Positions 50,091 through 58,545 of a stretch of 64,000 nucleotides of DNA are shown here, piece after piece. A program made the translations under genes and the position numbers. The notes beneath the pieces are model-generated. The model was not told where the DNA came from. It made no database searches and worked only from the letters and a program-made list of their open reading frames with translations. The first letter of the stretch is position 1, and each line of letters begins with the position of its first letter. Origin of the DNA: an archaeon. GTDB taxonomy: Archaea > Aenigmatarchaeota > Aenigmatarchaeia > QMZP01 > JAFGSV01. Location: positions 160,163-224,162 of the forward strand of contig JANQNF010000012.1 of NCBI GenBank assembly GCA_028279705.1, in the 5' to 3' direction.

Positions 50091-50457
50091 AAATATCCCC
50101 TTCCTTAAACCCTTCAATGCAACTCTTGCCGAATTGTGCGAACCTTTTCCTCATCCTCGTATTCACTGCAATTTTATGCTTCTTCAGCAGCAGTTCCAGC
50201 TTTGCCGCAATCCGTTTACCTTCAGAATCAAAATCCGTGAGTATCACTACTTCTCTTACTTCCGGATCATTCAGTGTCGTTATAGACCTTGAAACATGAA
50301 AGGTAAATTCAGCAAGTGGCATACCGCCAAGTTGCATAATATTCTTTACACCGAGGCTTTTTAAAGACCTACTGTCTTTTGCTCCTTCGACAATGACGAG
50401 CTTGTCATCTAATTCGCTGACGCATCTTTTGAGCTTTTCACCGTCTATTCCCTTCAA
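50020..50457 (-). CDS. Toprim-domain protein (UPF0292-like)
   Basis: The 145-residue product has KLVIVEGAKDSRSLKSLGVK and REVVILTDFDSEGKRIAAKL, the Glu and DxD halves of the Toprim fold, then a basic C-terminus. It resembles the small archaeal Toprim proteins UPF0292. Its 3' end overlaps the start of dnaG by 71 bases in another frame, and its ATG overlaps the stop of the CBS gene by 4 bases. It is a probable nucleic-acid or replication partner. Confidence 0.85.
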   Translation of the reverse strand: MKGIDGEKLKRCVSELDDKLVIVEGAKDSRSLKSLGVKNIMQLGGMPLAEFTFHVSRSITTLNDPEVREVVILTDFDSEGKRIAAKLELLLKKHKIAVNTRMRKRFAQFGKSCIEGFKEGDIYGKIGANVNKVRGKGHDKGKRSN

Positions 50458-51290
50458 AACTCGACCACGTCCACTATGTCCCTTTCGGTGATTATCCCAA
50501 TAAGCTGGTGGTCCTCGACGACCGGAAGCCCGCCGACTTCCTTTGAGACCATTGTCTGTGCTGCAGCATGGATGTCAGCGTCGGGCCTTACCGTCATGAC
50601 ATCCTTTTTCATGATTTCTGTGACAGGCTGTTTCTGCTGGTCTATCTTGCCAAGCAGGCCCTTCCCGTTAAGGAATGTCAGCAGATCGCGGGACGTTACA
50701 ATACCTACGAGTATGCCATTTTTCACAACCGGAAGTCTCCGAAAGCCGCCAACAGAAAGCATTCCGGCCACGTCGGCCACTGAGTGATGGTCCTGTGCCA
50801 CCATGGGCCTTCTCACCATGACATCCGACACCTTCACGCCGGTCTTTCCCCGTATCTGCCTCACGATATCCCATTCGGAAACCACGCCCACGAGACCTTT
50901 CCTGTAAGTAACCGGGTATGCTCCCTTCCGGTGCTTTTTGAAAAAATCCATGACATCACTAAGCTTCATGTTCTTGTCTATGTGCATGACATGGGAAGAC
51001 ATGACGCTTTTCACCTTCACGTCTTCATGTTTCTTTGCCCGGTGCTTCTTCTTGCCCTTGCCTGAAAGCATGCGCAGCACGTCAGTTGAAGAGATCACGC
51101 CCCTCACGTGACCTTCCTTGTTCAGTACCGGAAGCCTCCGGTGCTGTTTGGAAAGTATGGAGATCACTTCACCAAGTTTCTGGTCCATCCTGCAGCTTAC
51201 AGGGGCCTTGGATGATATGTAAGTTACAGTTGCATCTTTCTTCACCCATTTTGATATCTTCAGAGTCTTCCCGACACCGAGTTTTAGCAT
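50454..51290 (-). CDS. Protein with four CBS domains
   Basis: The product is about 278 residues from the ATG at 51290 (MLKLGVGKTLKISKWVKKD). It contains two Bateman modules, with repeats near VSCRMDQKLGEVISILSK, VKSVMSSHVMHIDKNMKLSD, VSDVMVRRPMVAQDHHSVAD and VTEIMKKDVMTVRPDADIHA. CBS pairs bind adenosine nucleotides and usually regulate attached or partner proteins. No catalytic domain is attached. It is the first gene of the CBS-Toprim-dnaG-M24 operon. Confidence 0.9.
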   Translation of the reverse strand: MLKLGVGKTLKISKWVKKDATVTYISSKAPVSCRMDQKLGEVISILSKQHRRLPVLNKEGHVRGVISSTDVLRMLSGKGKKKHRAKKHEDVKVKSVMSSHVMHIDKNMKLSDVMDFFKKHRKGAYPVTYRKGLVGVVSEWDIVRQIRGKTGVKVSDVMVRRPMVAQDHHSVADVAGMLSVGGFRRLPVVKNGILVGIVTSRDLLTFLNGKGLLGKIDQQKQPVTEIMKKDVMTVRPDADIHAAAQTMVSKEVGGLPVVEDHQLIGIITERDIVDVVEF

Positions 51291-51358
51291 GATATATTCT
51301 TGTTTGCGGAAAATAAAAATCCGGTGCACATATTAACCAATTTCTCCAAACAATAAGC

Positions 51359-52762
51359 ATGGGCAATGCCGAAACCGTTCTCAAAAAAGTTCTGGAGAAG
51401 ATAACGCCTGATGATACCGAACGAAAGAAAACCGATGCAGCCCTCACCTCTATAAAGAAAGCCACCGAAGAGGTCATAAAACCGCTCAAGCTCGACTACA
51501 CGCTTGCCGGGTCTTTTCTCAGGGACACATGGCTTCCAGACAAGAAGGAGTTTGACATATTCATAATGTTTCCTGAGACTGTCAGCAGGGAAAAACTGGA
51601 AAAGACAGGAATTGACGTTGGGAAGAAGATAGTCAAGGCACTGAAAGGTTCCTACGAGATAGCATACGCCGAACACCCATACATACGCGCAGTCGTCGGT
51701 GAGTATGCAGTGGATTTTGTTCCCTGCTACGACATAAAGGATGCGGGAAAGATAAAATCCGCAGTTGACAGGACGCCCCACCACAACAGGTACATATTGA
51801 AGAACATCACGCCTGCGCTTTCGTCAGAAGTCAGGCTTCTCAAGCAGTTCTGTAAAAGCGTTGGTGTGTACGGATCCGACCTTCGGGTCGAAGGATTCTC
51901 AGGCTATCTTTCCGAGCTGCTCGTTGTCAGGTACAGGAGCTTTTTAAACATCGTAAGAGAGGCAAGCAATTGGGATGCGGGTAAAGTGTTCATAGATCTG
52001 AGTGGTCATCACAAGGACGAGAAACCCGACGTTCATAAGAAGTATCCCGGACAGCCCATGATAGTCATAGATCCCGTTGACAGGAACAGAAACGTCGCAG
52101 CAGCCCTTTCGCCGGGAAACTTCGAGAAGTTCAAGGAGAGCTGCAGGCTGTTTCTGAAGGCGCCTTCAGAAAAGTACTTCAGGCTTGAAAGGAAGGTAAA
52201 CGTCAAGGGACTTTCCAAAATATTCAAGGAAAGGAAGACCAAGATGATATCAGTCGTTTTCAAAAGGCCTGGCGTCGTAGACGACATCATCTTCCCTCAG
52301 ATGAGAAGGAGTACAAGGCGCATAAAGGGCATGCTTGAGGACGGCGATTTCCGCGTCATCGGAAGTGATGTTTGGTGTGACAGTGAAGAGTGCGTGATGT
52401 TCCTGGAACTTGAGGTGTGGAAGCTTCCGAAGATAAAGAAACTCACAGGCCCACCGACGTTTTCCAAAAAGCACAGCGAAGAGTTCACAAAGAAGTACAA
52501 GGGACATGGACGCATATGGGTCGAAGGCAAGAACCTTGTCACGGAAATTGACAGGAAGTTTACGGAAGCTGACGAACTCGTTGGAAAAAGCCTTAAGGTC
52601 GGCAAGAAGGCCCTGCTCGACATGGGCATCGCCTCACACGTTGCTTCTGGCATGTCCAGTGGATTCACACTGCTTTCCGACAGCAGGATCGTGAAGAAGG
52701 CTGAAGGAAGTAACGAACTTGCCTTCTCCCTGAGCAATTACTTTAAAAACAAGATACTCTAA
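51359..52762 (+). CDS. cca: CCA-adding enzyme (archaeal class I)
   Basis: The 467-residue protein adds CCA to tRNA 3' ends. The nucleotidyltransferase core is LAGSFLRDTWLPDKKEFDIFI (G-S and DxD-type metal residues), with VDFVPCYD and DRTPHHNRYI. Then come the archaeal CCA central and tail domains (LLKQFCKSVGVYGSDLRVEGFSGYL, VIDPVDRNRNVAAALS), highly conserved. All motifs and length fit. It starts divergently from the CBS gene. None of the three tRNA genes here encodes CCA, so the enzyme is essential. Confidence 0.95.
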   Translation: MGNAETVLKKVLEKITPDDTERKKTDAALTSIKKATEEVIKPLKLDYTLAGSFLRDTWLPDKKEFDIFIMFPETVSREKLEKTGIDVGKKIVKALKGSYEIAYAEHPYIRAVVGEYAVDFVPCYDIKDAGKIKSAVDRTPHHNRYILKNITPALSSEVRLLKQFCKSVGVYGSDLRVEGFSGYLSELLVVRYRSFLNIVREASNWDAGKVFIDLSGHHKDEKPDVHKKYPGQPMIVIDPVDRNRNVAAALSPGNFEKFKESCRLFLKAPSEKYFRLERKVNVKGLSKIFKERKTKMISVVFKRPGVVDDIIFPQMRRSTRRIKGMLEDGDFRVIGSDVWCDSEECVMFLELEVWKLPKIKKLTGPPTFSKKHSEEFTKKYKGHGRIWVEGKNLVTEIDRKFTEADELVGKSLKVGKKALLDMGIASHVASGMSSGFTLLSDSRIVKKAEGSNELAFSLSNYFKNKIL

Positions 52763-52790
52763 ATAAATCATTCAGATTAGAGGTGTTGAC

Positions 52791-53087
52791 ATGAAAGCTG
52801 TGTTTTTCATAGAGAAGGATAAGTACGGTGGCGCAAAGAACAAGCTTTACGCTGACGATGTTGTCTCAAAGCAGTCAATAACAGTCAGGGACAACACTGC
52901 TGTCGGCAAGGACAAAGACGGATACTACGTGCTGATAGATGGCGACGATGAAGCAGTCAAGAAGGCCGAAGAGATACTAAAAGACGTGTCAAAGAAGCTT
53001 TCGGACAAGGAAGCCGGCGAAATAGAAAAGGCAATCGAGAGCCAGGAATCGAGCGCTGCTGACGGATTCGGCGCGATTTTCGGCTGA
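52791..53087 (+). CDS. Small conserved-looking hypothetical protein
   Basis: The 98-residue product starts after a good ribosome-binding site (GAGGTGTTGAC). It has a beta-rich first half (MKAVFFIEKDKYGGAKNKLY, DGYYVLIDGDDE) and a charged helical second half ending DGFGAIFG. No family is recognised. It may be co-transcribed with cca (28 bases between). Confidence 0.65.
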   Translation: MKAVFFIEKDKYGGAKNKLYADDVVSKQSITVRDNTAVGKDKDGYYVLIDGDDEAVKKAEEILKDVSKKLSDKEAGEIEKAIESQESSAADGFGAIFG

Positions 53088-53128
53088 GTTTTCCCCTGAT
53101 TTATTAGCTTTTGCCGGGAATTATTAAC

Positions 53129-54523
53129 ATGGTCCTCTGCAGAACAGATTTTACTGCGATTCTTGGCAATTTCTTCTGGACCATGAGGTACATGGGGCTC
53201 ATTTTCTTCGCTCCAGTCATAGCCTCCCTTTTGACCCTGGAATTCTCTTTCGCTTCGGGTTTTGCTTCCATAGGACTCATGGTAGTACTGACTTCCCATT
53301 TCATGAGGAGCAGGATGAAGACGACTACCGGGGGGACACTCAGGCATGCGATGATGACCGTTGTGCTCGTCTGGGTAGTGATGAGCATACTTGGCGCTAT
53401 ACCATTCGTTCTCTACATGAACCTTCCATGGATAGATGCTCTATTCGAATCAGTTTCAGCCTGGACGACCACGGGTTTCACTGTCATAGCCGATGTCGAG
53501 AGCGCACCGATGACTATGCTGCTATGGAGGTCCCTGATGCAGTGGCTGGGTGGCATAGGGCTCGTCGTGGCCGTTCTGACCGGAATGCTCAGCATGGGCG
53601 GCTCGCTTTATATAGCCGAGGCAAGGGAAGAGCGCCTCAGGCCCAACATAATGAACACTGCAAAGAGCCTGTGGTGGATATATCTTTCGTACACGGTCCT
53701 CGGTGTGGTGCTCCTGATGATAGCAGGAATGCCATTTTTCGATTCAGTGAACCATTCCATGACATCTCTTGCAACCGGCGGCATGAGCGTGAAGAACGGG
53801 AGTATAGGAGCTTATGATAACGTTTTCATAGAGATCGTGGTAATGTTTCTCATGATGCTTGGGGGCATCAGCTTCCTTTCCCATTATAGGCTGTTGAGAG
53901 GTGAAAGGAGTAAATTCATAAGGGACAGCCAGCTGAAAGGTATGATCATAGTTCTTGTTTTATCATGCCTTCTGGTATCTCCCTGGCTGGATCTGAGGTA
54001 TTCAGCGTTTCATTCAATATCCGCGATAACATCGACGGGATTCGGTACGCAGGAAATTGCAGGCTGGAACGCGCTCCCCGTCTTTGTCATAATGATCATC
54101 ATGCTCATCGGAGGGTCCTCGGGCTCCACCGCAAGCGGCATCAAGATCTTCAGGATAGGTGTCATGCTGAAGTCGTTCTACTGGAACCTGAGGAAGATTT
54201 CGACACCACATATAGTCCTGATCAAGAAGTTCGGGATGCAGAAGTTTAGCGACGATGCTATAAAATCCATATTGATATTCATAATGTTGTACCTGATTTT
54301 CATAGCAGCCGGAATCGGGGTTCTGGTCTCCCAGGGATACCCCCTCGAAGAAAGCATGTTTGACGTGGTTTCAGCACAGGGCAACATGGGATTGAGTGTG
54401 GGGCTTGCCAATATCGACATGACATTTATAGGAAAACTAATGTTAATTATTAACATGCTCGCGGGACGCCTTGAGATATGGTCCGTCCTTGTTTTCGTGA
54501 GCGCGTTGCTGACGAGGAGATAA
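53129..54523 (+). CDS. trkH: Potassium uptake protein, TrkH/KtrB family
   Basis: The integral membrane protein (about 464 residues from the ATG at 53129) has repeated membrane-pore units. The four pore loops are visible as TTTGFTV, LATGGMSV, ITSTGFGTQ and GNMGLSVG, each with the selectivity glycine. The track start at 53111 is a TTG upstream. It forms the potassium channel with the TrkA-type regulatory subunit encoded next (one base between stop and ATG). Confidence 0.93.
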   Translation: MVLCRTDFTAILGNFFWTMRYMGLIFFAPVIASLLTLEFSFASGFASIGLMVVLTSHFMRSRMKTTTGGTLRHAMMTVVLVWVVMSILGAIPFVLYMNLPWIDALFESVSAWTTTGFTVIADVESAPMTMLLWRSLMQWLGGIGLVVAVLTGMLSMGGSLYIAEAREERLRPNIMNTAKSLWWIYLSYTVLGVVLLMIAGMPFFDSVNHSMTSLATGGMSVKNGSIGAYDNVFIEIVVMFLMMLGGISFLSHYRLLRGERSKFIRDSQLKGMIIVLVLSCLLVSPWLDLRYSAFHSISAITSTGFGTQEIAGWNALPVFVIMIIMLIGGSSGSTASGIKIFRIGVMLKSFYWNLRKISTPHIVLIKKFGMQKFSDDAIKSILIFIMLYLIFIAAGIGVLVSQGYPLEESMFDVVSAQGNMGLSVGLANIDMTFIGKLMLIINMLAGRLEIWSVLVFVSALLTRR

Positions 54524-54524
54524 A

Positions 54525-55175
54525 ATGTATGTTATAGTGTGCGGCGGCGGGAAGATGGTCAACAGCCTCGTTGAGGATCTGGCTGCTGAGAAGCATGACG
54601 TCGTCATCGTAGAGAAAGATCATGATACCGCAGAAAAGCTCGCCGAGGAGCTCAACGCGACTGTCAGAGAAGGCAACGCCACTGATCCTAAGATAATGCA
54701 CGAAGCGGGTCTTGAGAAGGCCGACGTGGTGGTTGCCGTTACCCCAAACGAGAGCGAGAACCTTCTAATATGCCTCACTGCGAAGAAAAGGAAATCCTGC
54801 AAGACCGCAGCAAGGATAGAGAGGGCGGAGTCCGAGGAAGTGTTCAAGAACATGGGTATAGACACGGTAATTTATCCCGAGAAGGCCGCGGCCCACTACC
54901 TTGAGGAGCTAATAACAAAGCCCGAGGTCGTCGACTTGGCCTTCATAGACAGGGGGGAGGCAGCCATACTCGAGTTCAAGATAGATAAGAAGTCAGGTGT
55001 CGTCGGAAAGCAGATAAAGAATCTTGAATACCCAAAAGGTTCCATGATAATAGCAGTCTATGAGAAAGACAGGCTGGTTATACCAACACCCGACTTCCGG
55101 ATAAAGAAGGGTGACAATGTCTTAGTCATCGCAAGAAACGACGTCATAAAAAAGGTCACAGGAATCTTCAACTGA
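54525..55175 (+). CDS. trkA: Potassium uptake regulatory subunit TrkA
   Basis: The 216-residue protein has an N-terminal Rossmann RCK-N domain (MYVIVCGGGKMVNSLVEDLA; DVVVAVTPNESENLLICLTA). A C-terminal RCK-C domain follows (IDKKSGVVGKQIKNLEYPKGSMI, FRIKKGDNVLVIARNDVIKKV). It binds NAD(H) or nucleotides and gates the TrkH channel. The gene directly follows trkH. Its N-terminus reads GGGKM rather than the typical GxGxxG, so nucleotide binding could be altered. Confidence 0.93.
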   Translation: MYVIVCGGGKMVNSLVEDLAAEKHDVVIVEKDHDTAEKLAEELNATVREGNATDPKIMHEAGLEKADVVVAVTPNESENLLICLTAKKRKSCKTAARIERAESEEVFKNMGIDTVIYPEKAAAHYLEELITKPEVVDLAFIDRGEAAILEFKIDKKSGVVGKQIKNLEYPKGSMIIAVYEKDRLVIPTPDFRIKKGDNVLVIARNDVIKKVTGIFN

Positions 55176-55222
55176 CCGGAACTTAACTTTATTAATAATA
55201 TGCAGTTATAATACACTAACGT

Positions 55223-55296
55223 GCGTCGGTAGTTTAGTCTGGCCATGACACGGCGTTGCCAACGCTGTAACCCGGGTTCAAATCCCGGCCGACGCA
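55223..55296 (+). tRNA. tRNA-Gly (GCC)
   Basis: Acceptor GCGTCGG pairs with CCGACGC, discriminator A. Anticodon stem CGGCG/CGCTG encloses loop TTGCCAA, giving anticodon GCC. T-arm is CCGGG TTCAAAT CCCGG. No intron. A TATA-like TTTATTAATAATATG lies about 26-35 bases upstream. The last 19 bases of the tRNA, plus two bases beyond it, are repeated at 56330-56350 as an apparent attachment-site duplication. Confidence 0.95.
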
Positions 55297-55298
55297 TT
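55278..55298. repeat. Attachment-site-like direct repeat, left copy (tRNA-Gly 3' end)
   Basis: TCAAATCCCGGCCGACGCATT is a 21-base perfect match to 56330-56350. This copy spans the T-loop to the 3' end of tRNA-Gly plus two bases, the usual target of archaeal tyrosine integrases. Confidence 0.85.
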
Positions 55299-55319
55299 TA
55301 GTTCTTATTTATGAGAAAC

Positions 55320-55365
55320 GATACATTTATATATAATATGGAACAAAAATGTATCATATGATACA
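55320..55365 (+). promoter_or_regulatory. Palindromic operator-like region at the start of the toxin-antitoxin-like operon
   Basis: GATACAT at 55320-55326 and ATGTATC at 55349-55355 are inverted arms flanking the TATA-like TTATATATAAT. A perfect 16-base palindrome TGTATCATATGATACA (55350-55365) covers the candidate start codons. The first protein carries an HTH, so autoregulation through these sites is plausible. Confidence 0.6.
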
Positions 55366-55903
55366 AAATTATAGTATATGGAAGGTGTTGAGGGTATTCT
55401 TCGACGACCCCCAGTCAGCCGAGGGCTTCACCATAAGATGGATATCAAAGGCAATAGGGCTCGCTGCAACCTCAGTAAAAATACATCTGGATGAACTCTC
55501 AAGGGAGGACAAGGAGGGATTTCCCCTTGTAGTAAGAACCGAGGGGAGGAGTTATCCTGTATACAGGGCGAAAAGGGAGAGTGAACTCTTCAGGTTCTAT
55601 AAGAAAATGGACGTGATTTTCAGGCTCGAGGAGACAGGTTTAATAGAGTTCCTGGAACGTGAGCTTTCGCCTGATGCTATAGTTTTGTTCGGGTCCGCTT
55701 CAAGAGGCGATGACATTTCAGGAAGCGACATAGACCTCTATGTGCAATGCAATGAAAAGAGGATGTATCTCGATAAATATGAAGATGTACTCAAAAGGAA
55801 GATAGAACTTCATTTCAGCGACAGCTTCAAGAAACTCCCAAAGGAACTGGGGAATAACATAATAAACGGTACGGTCTTGAGCGGATACCTCAAGGTGTCA
55901 TGA
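55358..55903 (+). CDS. HTH plus MNT-type nucleotidyltransferase (candidate antitoxin)
   Basis: The product is about 181 residues from the ATG at 55358; 55349 is an alternative start. The N-terminal winged-helix region (SAEGFTIRWISKAIGLAATSVKIHLDEL) is followed by a minimal nucleotidyltransferase domain with VLFGSASRGDDISGSDIDLYV. This is the GS-RG...SDIDL signature of MNT proteins. In MNT/HEPN modules the transferase modifies and silences the HEPN RNase. The stop overlaps the next start (ATGA). Located within the tRNA-Gly cassette. Confidence 0.85.
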   Translation: MIQNYSIWKVLRVFFDDPQSAEGFTIRWISKAIGLAATSVKIHLDELSREDKEGFPLVVRTEGRSYPVYRAKRESELFRFYKKMDVIFRLEETGLIEFLERELSPDAIVLFGSASRGDDISGSDIDLYVQCNEKRMYLDKYEDVLKRKIELHFSDSFKKLPKELGNNIINGTVLSGYLKVS

Positions 55904-56328
55904 TGGAAAATTTCATTAAAGTTACTCCGGACAGGGAAATGGCAAAGAATCTTCTGGAAACAGTGGACATAAGGCTGGATGCGATAGAACTTCTCACGAA
56001 AACCGATGCAGCGAAGTTCGCTTCAAAGATAACAGAAGAGTATTACGAGGCGATGCTAGAGATAGTGAATGCAATACTGTCAATAGACGGATACCGGACA
56101 AGAACCGACATTGCGGGAGCTCACATTTCAAGCATAAGCTATATGCGAAGATACCCTGAAATAAGCGAGCGTGACATACACCTCCTGGATGACATGAGAA
56201 AAAAGAGGTCAGGCGTCAAATACTACGGCCGTCACGTAAACTACGGTTTCATAAAAAGGAATGAGAATGATCTGAAATCACTGATAAGAAAGCTGAGGTT
56301 AATCGCTGAGAAAAGACTTGATGTATAA
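55900..56328 (+). CDS. HEPN-domain protein (candidate toxin of MNT/HEPN pair)
   Basis: The 142-residue all-helical protein has the HEPN pattern: RLDAIELLTKTDAAKFASKI, YYEAMLEIVNAILSIDGYRT and a conserved RKKRSGVKYYGRHV segment where R and H could form the RNase active site. HEPN proteins of MNT pairs are RNA-cleaving toxins neutralised by the partner. The gene overlaps the MNT gene by 4 bases and its stop is one base from the right repeat. Activity is inferred from family and pairing. Confidence 0.8.
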   Translation: MMENFIKVTPDREMAKNLLETVDIRLDAIELLTKTDAAKFASKITEEYYEAMLEIVNAILSIDGYRTRTDIAGAHISSISYMRRYPEISERDIHLLDDMRKKRSGVKYYGRHVNYGFIKRNENDLKSLIRKLRLIAEKRLDV

Positions 56329-56329
56329 A

Positions 56330-56350
56330 TCAAATCCCGGCCGACGCATT
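56330..56350. repeat. Attachment-site-like direct repeat, right copy
   Basis: TCAAATCCCGGCCGACGCATT matches the tRNA-Gly 3' end at 55278-55298 over 21 of 21 bases. It lies immediately after the HEPN stop codon and carries only the tRNA 3' part, not a functional tRNA. Confidence 0.85.
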
Positions 56351-56357
56351 CATTTTT

Positions 56358-57668
56358 TCAAACCTGGTCGAATCTCTCTTTGTGTGCATCCACATGGTAT
56401 TTGCCTTTCTTGATGTATGCCGAGCCCATCTGGTAGGTGATCTCTGATTTGTAATCGCTTGTGTTCTCCTCTTCCTCTTTGAATTCAAAGTCGTATTTTT
56501 TCTTTGGAATCTCCTCTACTTCCTCTTCCTCGATCTTAATTTTCACTTCGAACGACTCGTATGCGGGCGGCTTGTAAGAAGGTTCCCCATCGGCCCGGAA
56601 CTTCCAGAGAAGGTTCCCGTCCATGTCCAGGCAGTACATGTGGCAGTCCCACGAGCCGAAGTATATCCTGCCGTCACATATGAACGGACTGAGTACTACC
56701 GACCCGTTAGTCTCGAATTTCCATACCTCCCTGCCGTCCAGGTCAATGCAGTAGAAGAACTTATTCCCCGACCCGAAATAGATGAGGCCTTCGTGTATGA
56801 GCGGTATATGGACGACTTCCCGCGTGGAAAACCTCCACACTATCTTCCCTCCAAGTGAGATGCAGACCACGTCCCCGTCCCTCGTTCCTTGGTAAATGTA
56901 GTCTCCATGCTTGACGGGGCACGCCGACACGCCGTAGTTTCCGACCCTGGTTTTCCAAAGCTCTACTCCGTCTTCTATCCTAAAAGCTCTCAGTATGTTG
57001 TCCGTGGCAGTTACGTACAGTATGCCATCGTCTATCAGGAACCTGTTGATGTTGTGTACCTCTCCCTGCGTGCTGTATTTCCTGATGAGTTCCCCGCTTG
57101 ATGCATTGATTTGGTAGACGTTCCTGTCATACGAGCCGATGAAGACGCTGGAATTCCAGAATGTCGGCATGGATGCTATGTCATCATATGTTGCGAATTT
57201 CCAGATGAGCTTTCCTGTGACAAAATCAATCGCATAAAGGTTTCGGTCCTTTGATCCTGCATACACGATGTTATCGTGAACTTCTACCCGGGCGTATATC
57301 GGACCTTCTGTTCGGAACCTCCATAGTAGGGAACCGTCTTTTGCATCGAGGCAGTATATGTGATGGTCATAGCTGCCGAAAAGTATACACCCTTCATGGT
57401 ACACCGGTCCCGAGCCACCTACTCTGTCACGCGCCTCAAACCTCCAGATTTCCTCGCCGGAGGTCGCATCGTTTGCATAGACGTTGTGATTCATTGACGC
57501 AAAATACAGTATCCCATCGACAACGAGTGGTGCACTTACTATGCTCCCCCCTGTTTCTATCCTCATGAACCTGTCGAACTTCTGCGTCTGTACGACTTCA
57601 TATTCCCCGATCTCCACGTCGAATCCTTCCACGCCCGCAAAATCGGATTCACTCATAGAACCTTCCAT
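56358..57668 (-). CDS. PQQ/WD-like beta-propeller protein
   Basis: The 436-residue protein consists mainly of repeated blades of the type LIWKFATYDDIASMPTFWNS, with G-x-L/I-x-W-(K/R)-F motifs. Roughly eight blades with YCLDxxG/YAID strands give a beta-propeller (residues 35-370). An acidic tail (KIEEEEVEEIPKKKYDFEFKEEEE) follows. There is no signal peptide, so it is probably cytoplasmic. Such propellers act as scaffolds or sensors; the specific role is unknown. It is divergent from the TrmB gene with an inverted-repeat operator between. Confidence 0.85.
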   Translation of the reverse strand: MEGSMSESDFAGVEGFDVEIGEYEVVQTQKFDRFMRIETGGSIVSAPLVVDGILYFASMNHNVYANDATSGEEIWRFEARDRVGGSGPVYHEGCILFGSYDHHIYCLDAKDGSLLWRFRTEGPIYARVEVHDNIVYAGSKDRNLYAIDFVTGKLIWKFATYDDIASMPTFWNSSVFIGSYDRNVYQINASSGELIRKYSTQGEVHNINRFLIDDGILYVTATDNILRAFRIEDGVELWKTRVGNYGVSACPVKHGDYIYQGTRDGDVVCISLGGKIVWRFSTREVVHIPLIHEGLIYFGSGNKFFYCIDLDGREVWKFETNGSVVLSPFICDGRIYFGSWDCHMYCLDMDGNLLWKFRADGEPSYKPPAYESFEVKIKIEEEEVEEIPKKKYDFEFKEEEENTSDYKSEITYQMGSAYIKKGKYHVDAHKERFDQV

Positions 57669-57713
57669 CGCTGCACCACCGAAATAGCGTTAAATAGCGT
57701 ATAATATAAATAT

Positions 57714-57738
57714 TTGTTGTAATATTATATAACAACAA
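57714..57738. promoter_or_regulatory. Inverted-repeat operator between the propeller and TrmB genes
   Basis: TTGTTGT-AATATTATATA-ACAACAA is a 7-bp inverted repeat overlapping the AT-rich promoter, just 2 bases upstream of the TrmB start. A direct repeat AAATAGCGT (twice at about 57682-57700) lies nearby. TrmB proteins bind palindromes of this type, so autoregulation and control of the divergent gene are plausible. Confidence 0.6.
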
Positions 57739-57739
57739 T

Positions 57740-58492
57740 ATGGATATAAAAAGAATACTTAAGGAAGCAGGGCTTGCCGGAAACGAGGTGAAGGTTTATT
57801 TAGCCCTGCTTGAACTCGGTTCCGTTACCGCCGGTAAGATATCAGGAGAATCCGGAGTCAATAGGACCAACGTCTATGACGCTTTGAGATCACTCTCGGA
57901 GAAGGGACTAGTGAGCCACATGAAGAAGGCAGAAAGGCGCTACTTTGAGGCAGCCTCTCCGACCAAGTTCCTCCACCATCTCGAGGAAAAGGAAGACGAA
58001 TTGAGAAGGAAGCGCGCAGCATTCGAGGATGCTGTACCTGAAATGGAAATGAAAAGAAGTCTTTCAAAGGAAGATCACGAGGCAACCATATACACCGGAC
58101 GAAAAGGGCTGAAGACCGTCACAGAAGACATCCTAAGGACTGGAGAAGAGCTCCTCGTCTTCGGTGCGGAAGGCAAGTTCATGGAGGTTTTTAGGACGTA
58201 TTCGAGGAACTGGCAAAGGAGAAGGGCAAAGGCAAAGGTTCATCTAAAGATAATATACAGTAGCAGTCACATGGAGAAGAAAACAGGAAGGGAGATTCCA
58301 TACGCGGACATACGCTTCAACGACAAACTCTACGACACGCCTTCCACGACCTGGGTCTACGGCGGCAAGGTCGCTGTCGTGGTCTGGTCGGACCACCCGG
58401 TTGTAACTCTCATAAGAAGCGCAGACGTTGCAAAATCATACAGGATGTTTTTCAGGGAGCTTTGGAGGTCGTCAAAAGGAAGGCTCCAGTGA
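57740..58492 (+). CDS. TrmB-family transcriptional regulator
   Basis: The 250-residue protein begins MDIKRILKEAGLAGNEVKVY and has the winged helix NRTNVYDALRSLSEKGLVSHM. A helical linker follows, then a C-terminal effector-like domain with YTGRKGLKTVTEDILRTGEE and WVYGGKVAVVVWSDHP. It is a paralogue of the partial protein at the left edge of the window. Starts at ATG 57740 immediately after the inverted repeat. Ligand unknown. Confidence 0.9.
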   Translation: MDIKRILKEAGLAGNEVKVYLALLELGSVTAGKISGESGVNRTNVYDALRSLSEKGLVSHMKKAERRYFEAASPTKFLHHLEEKEDELRRKRAAFEDAVPEMEMKRSLSKEDHEATIYTGRKGLKTVTEDILRTGEELLVFGAEGKFMEVFRTYSRNWQRRRAKAKVHLKIIYSSSHMEKKTGREIPYADIRFNDKLYDTPSTTWVYGGKVAVVVWSDHPVVTLIRSADVAKSYRMFFRELWRSSKGRLQ

Positions 58493-58545
58493 ACATTTAA
58501 AAGCCAGAAATCGAAAGATAAGGTATAGTTTTGGAGTTGTTGAAG

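Larger units (their letters stand above)
55299..56350. mobile_element. Small integrated cassette at tRNA-Gly (about 1.05 kb)
   Basis: The segment between the two 21-base repeats carries only the nucleotidyltransferase/HEPN gene pair, and no integrase. The second copy of the tRNA end directly follows the HEPN stop codon. Such an arrangement is the usual product of site-specific integration at a tRNA 3' end. The element is either a minimal cassette moved in trans or the remnant of a larger element. Confidence 0.8.
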
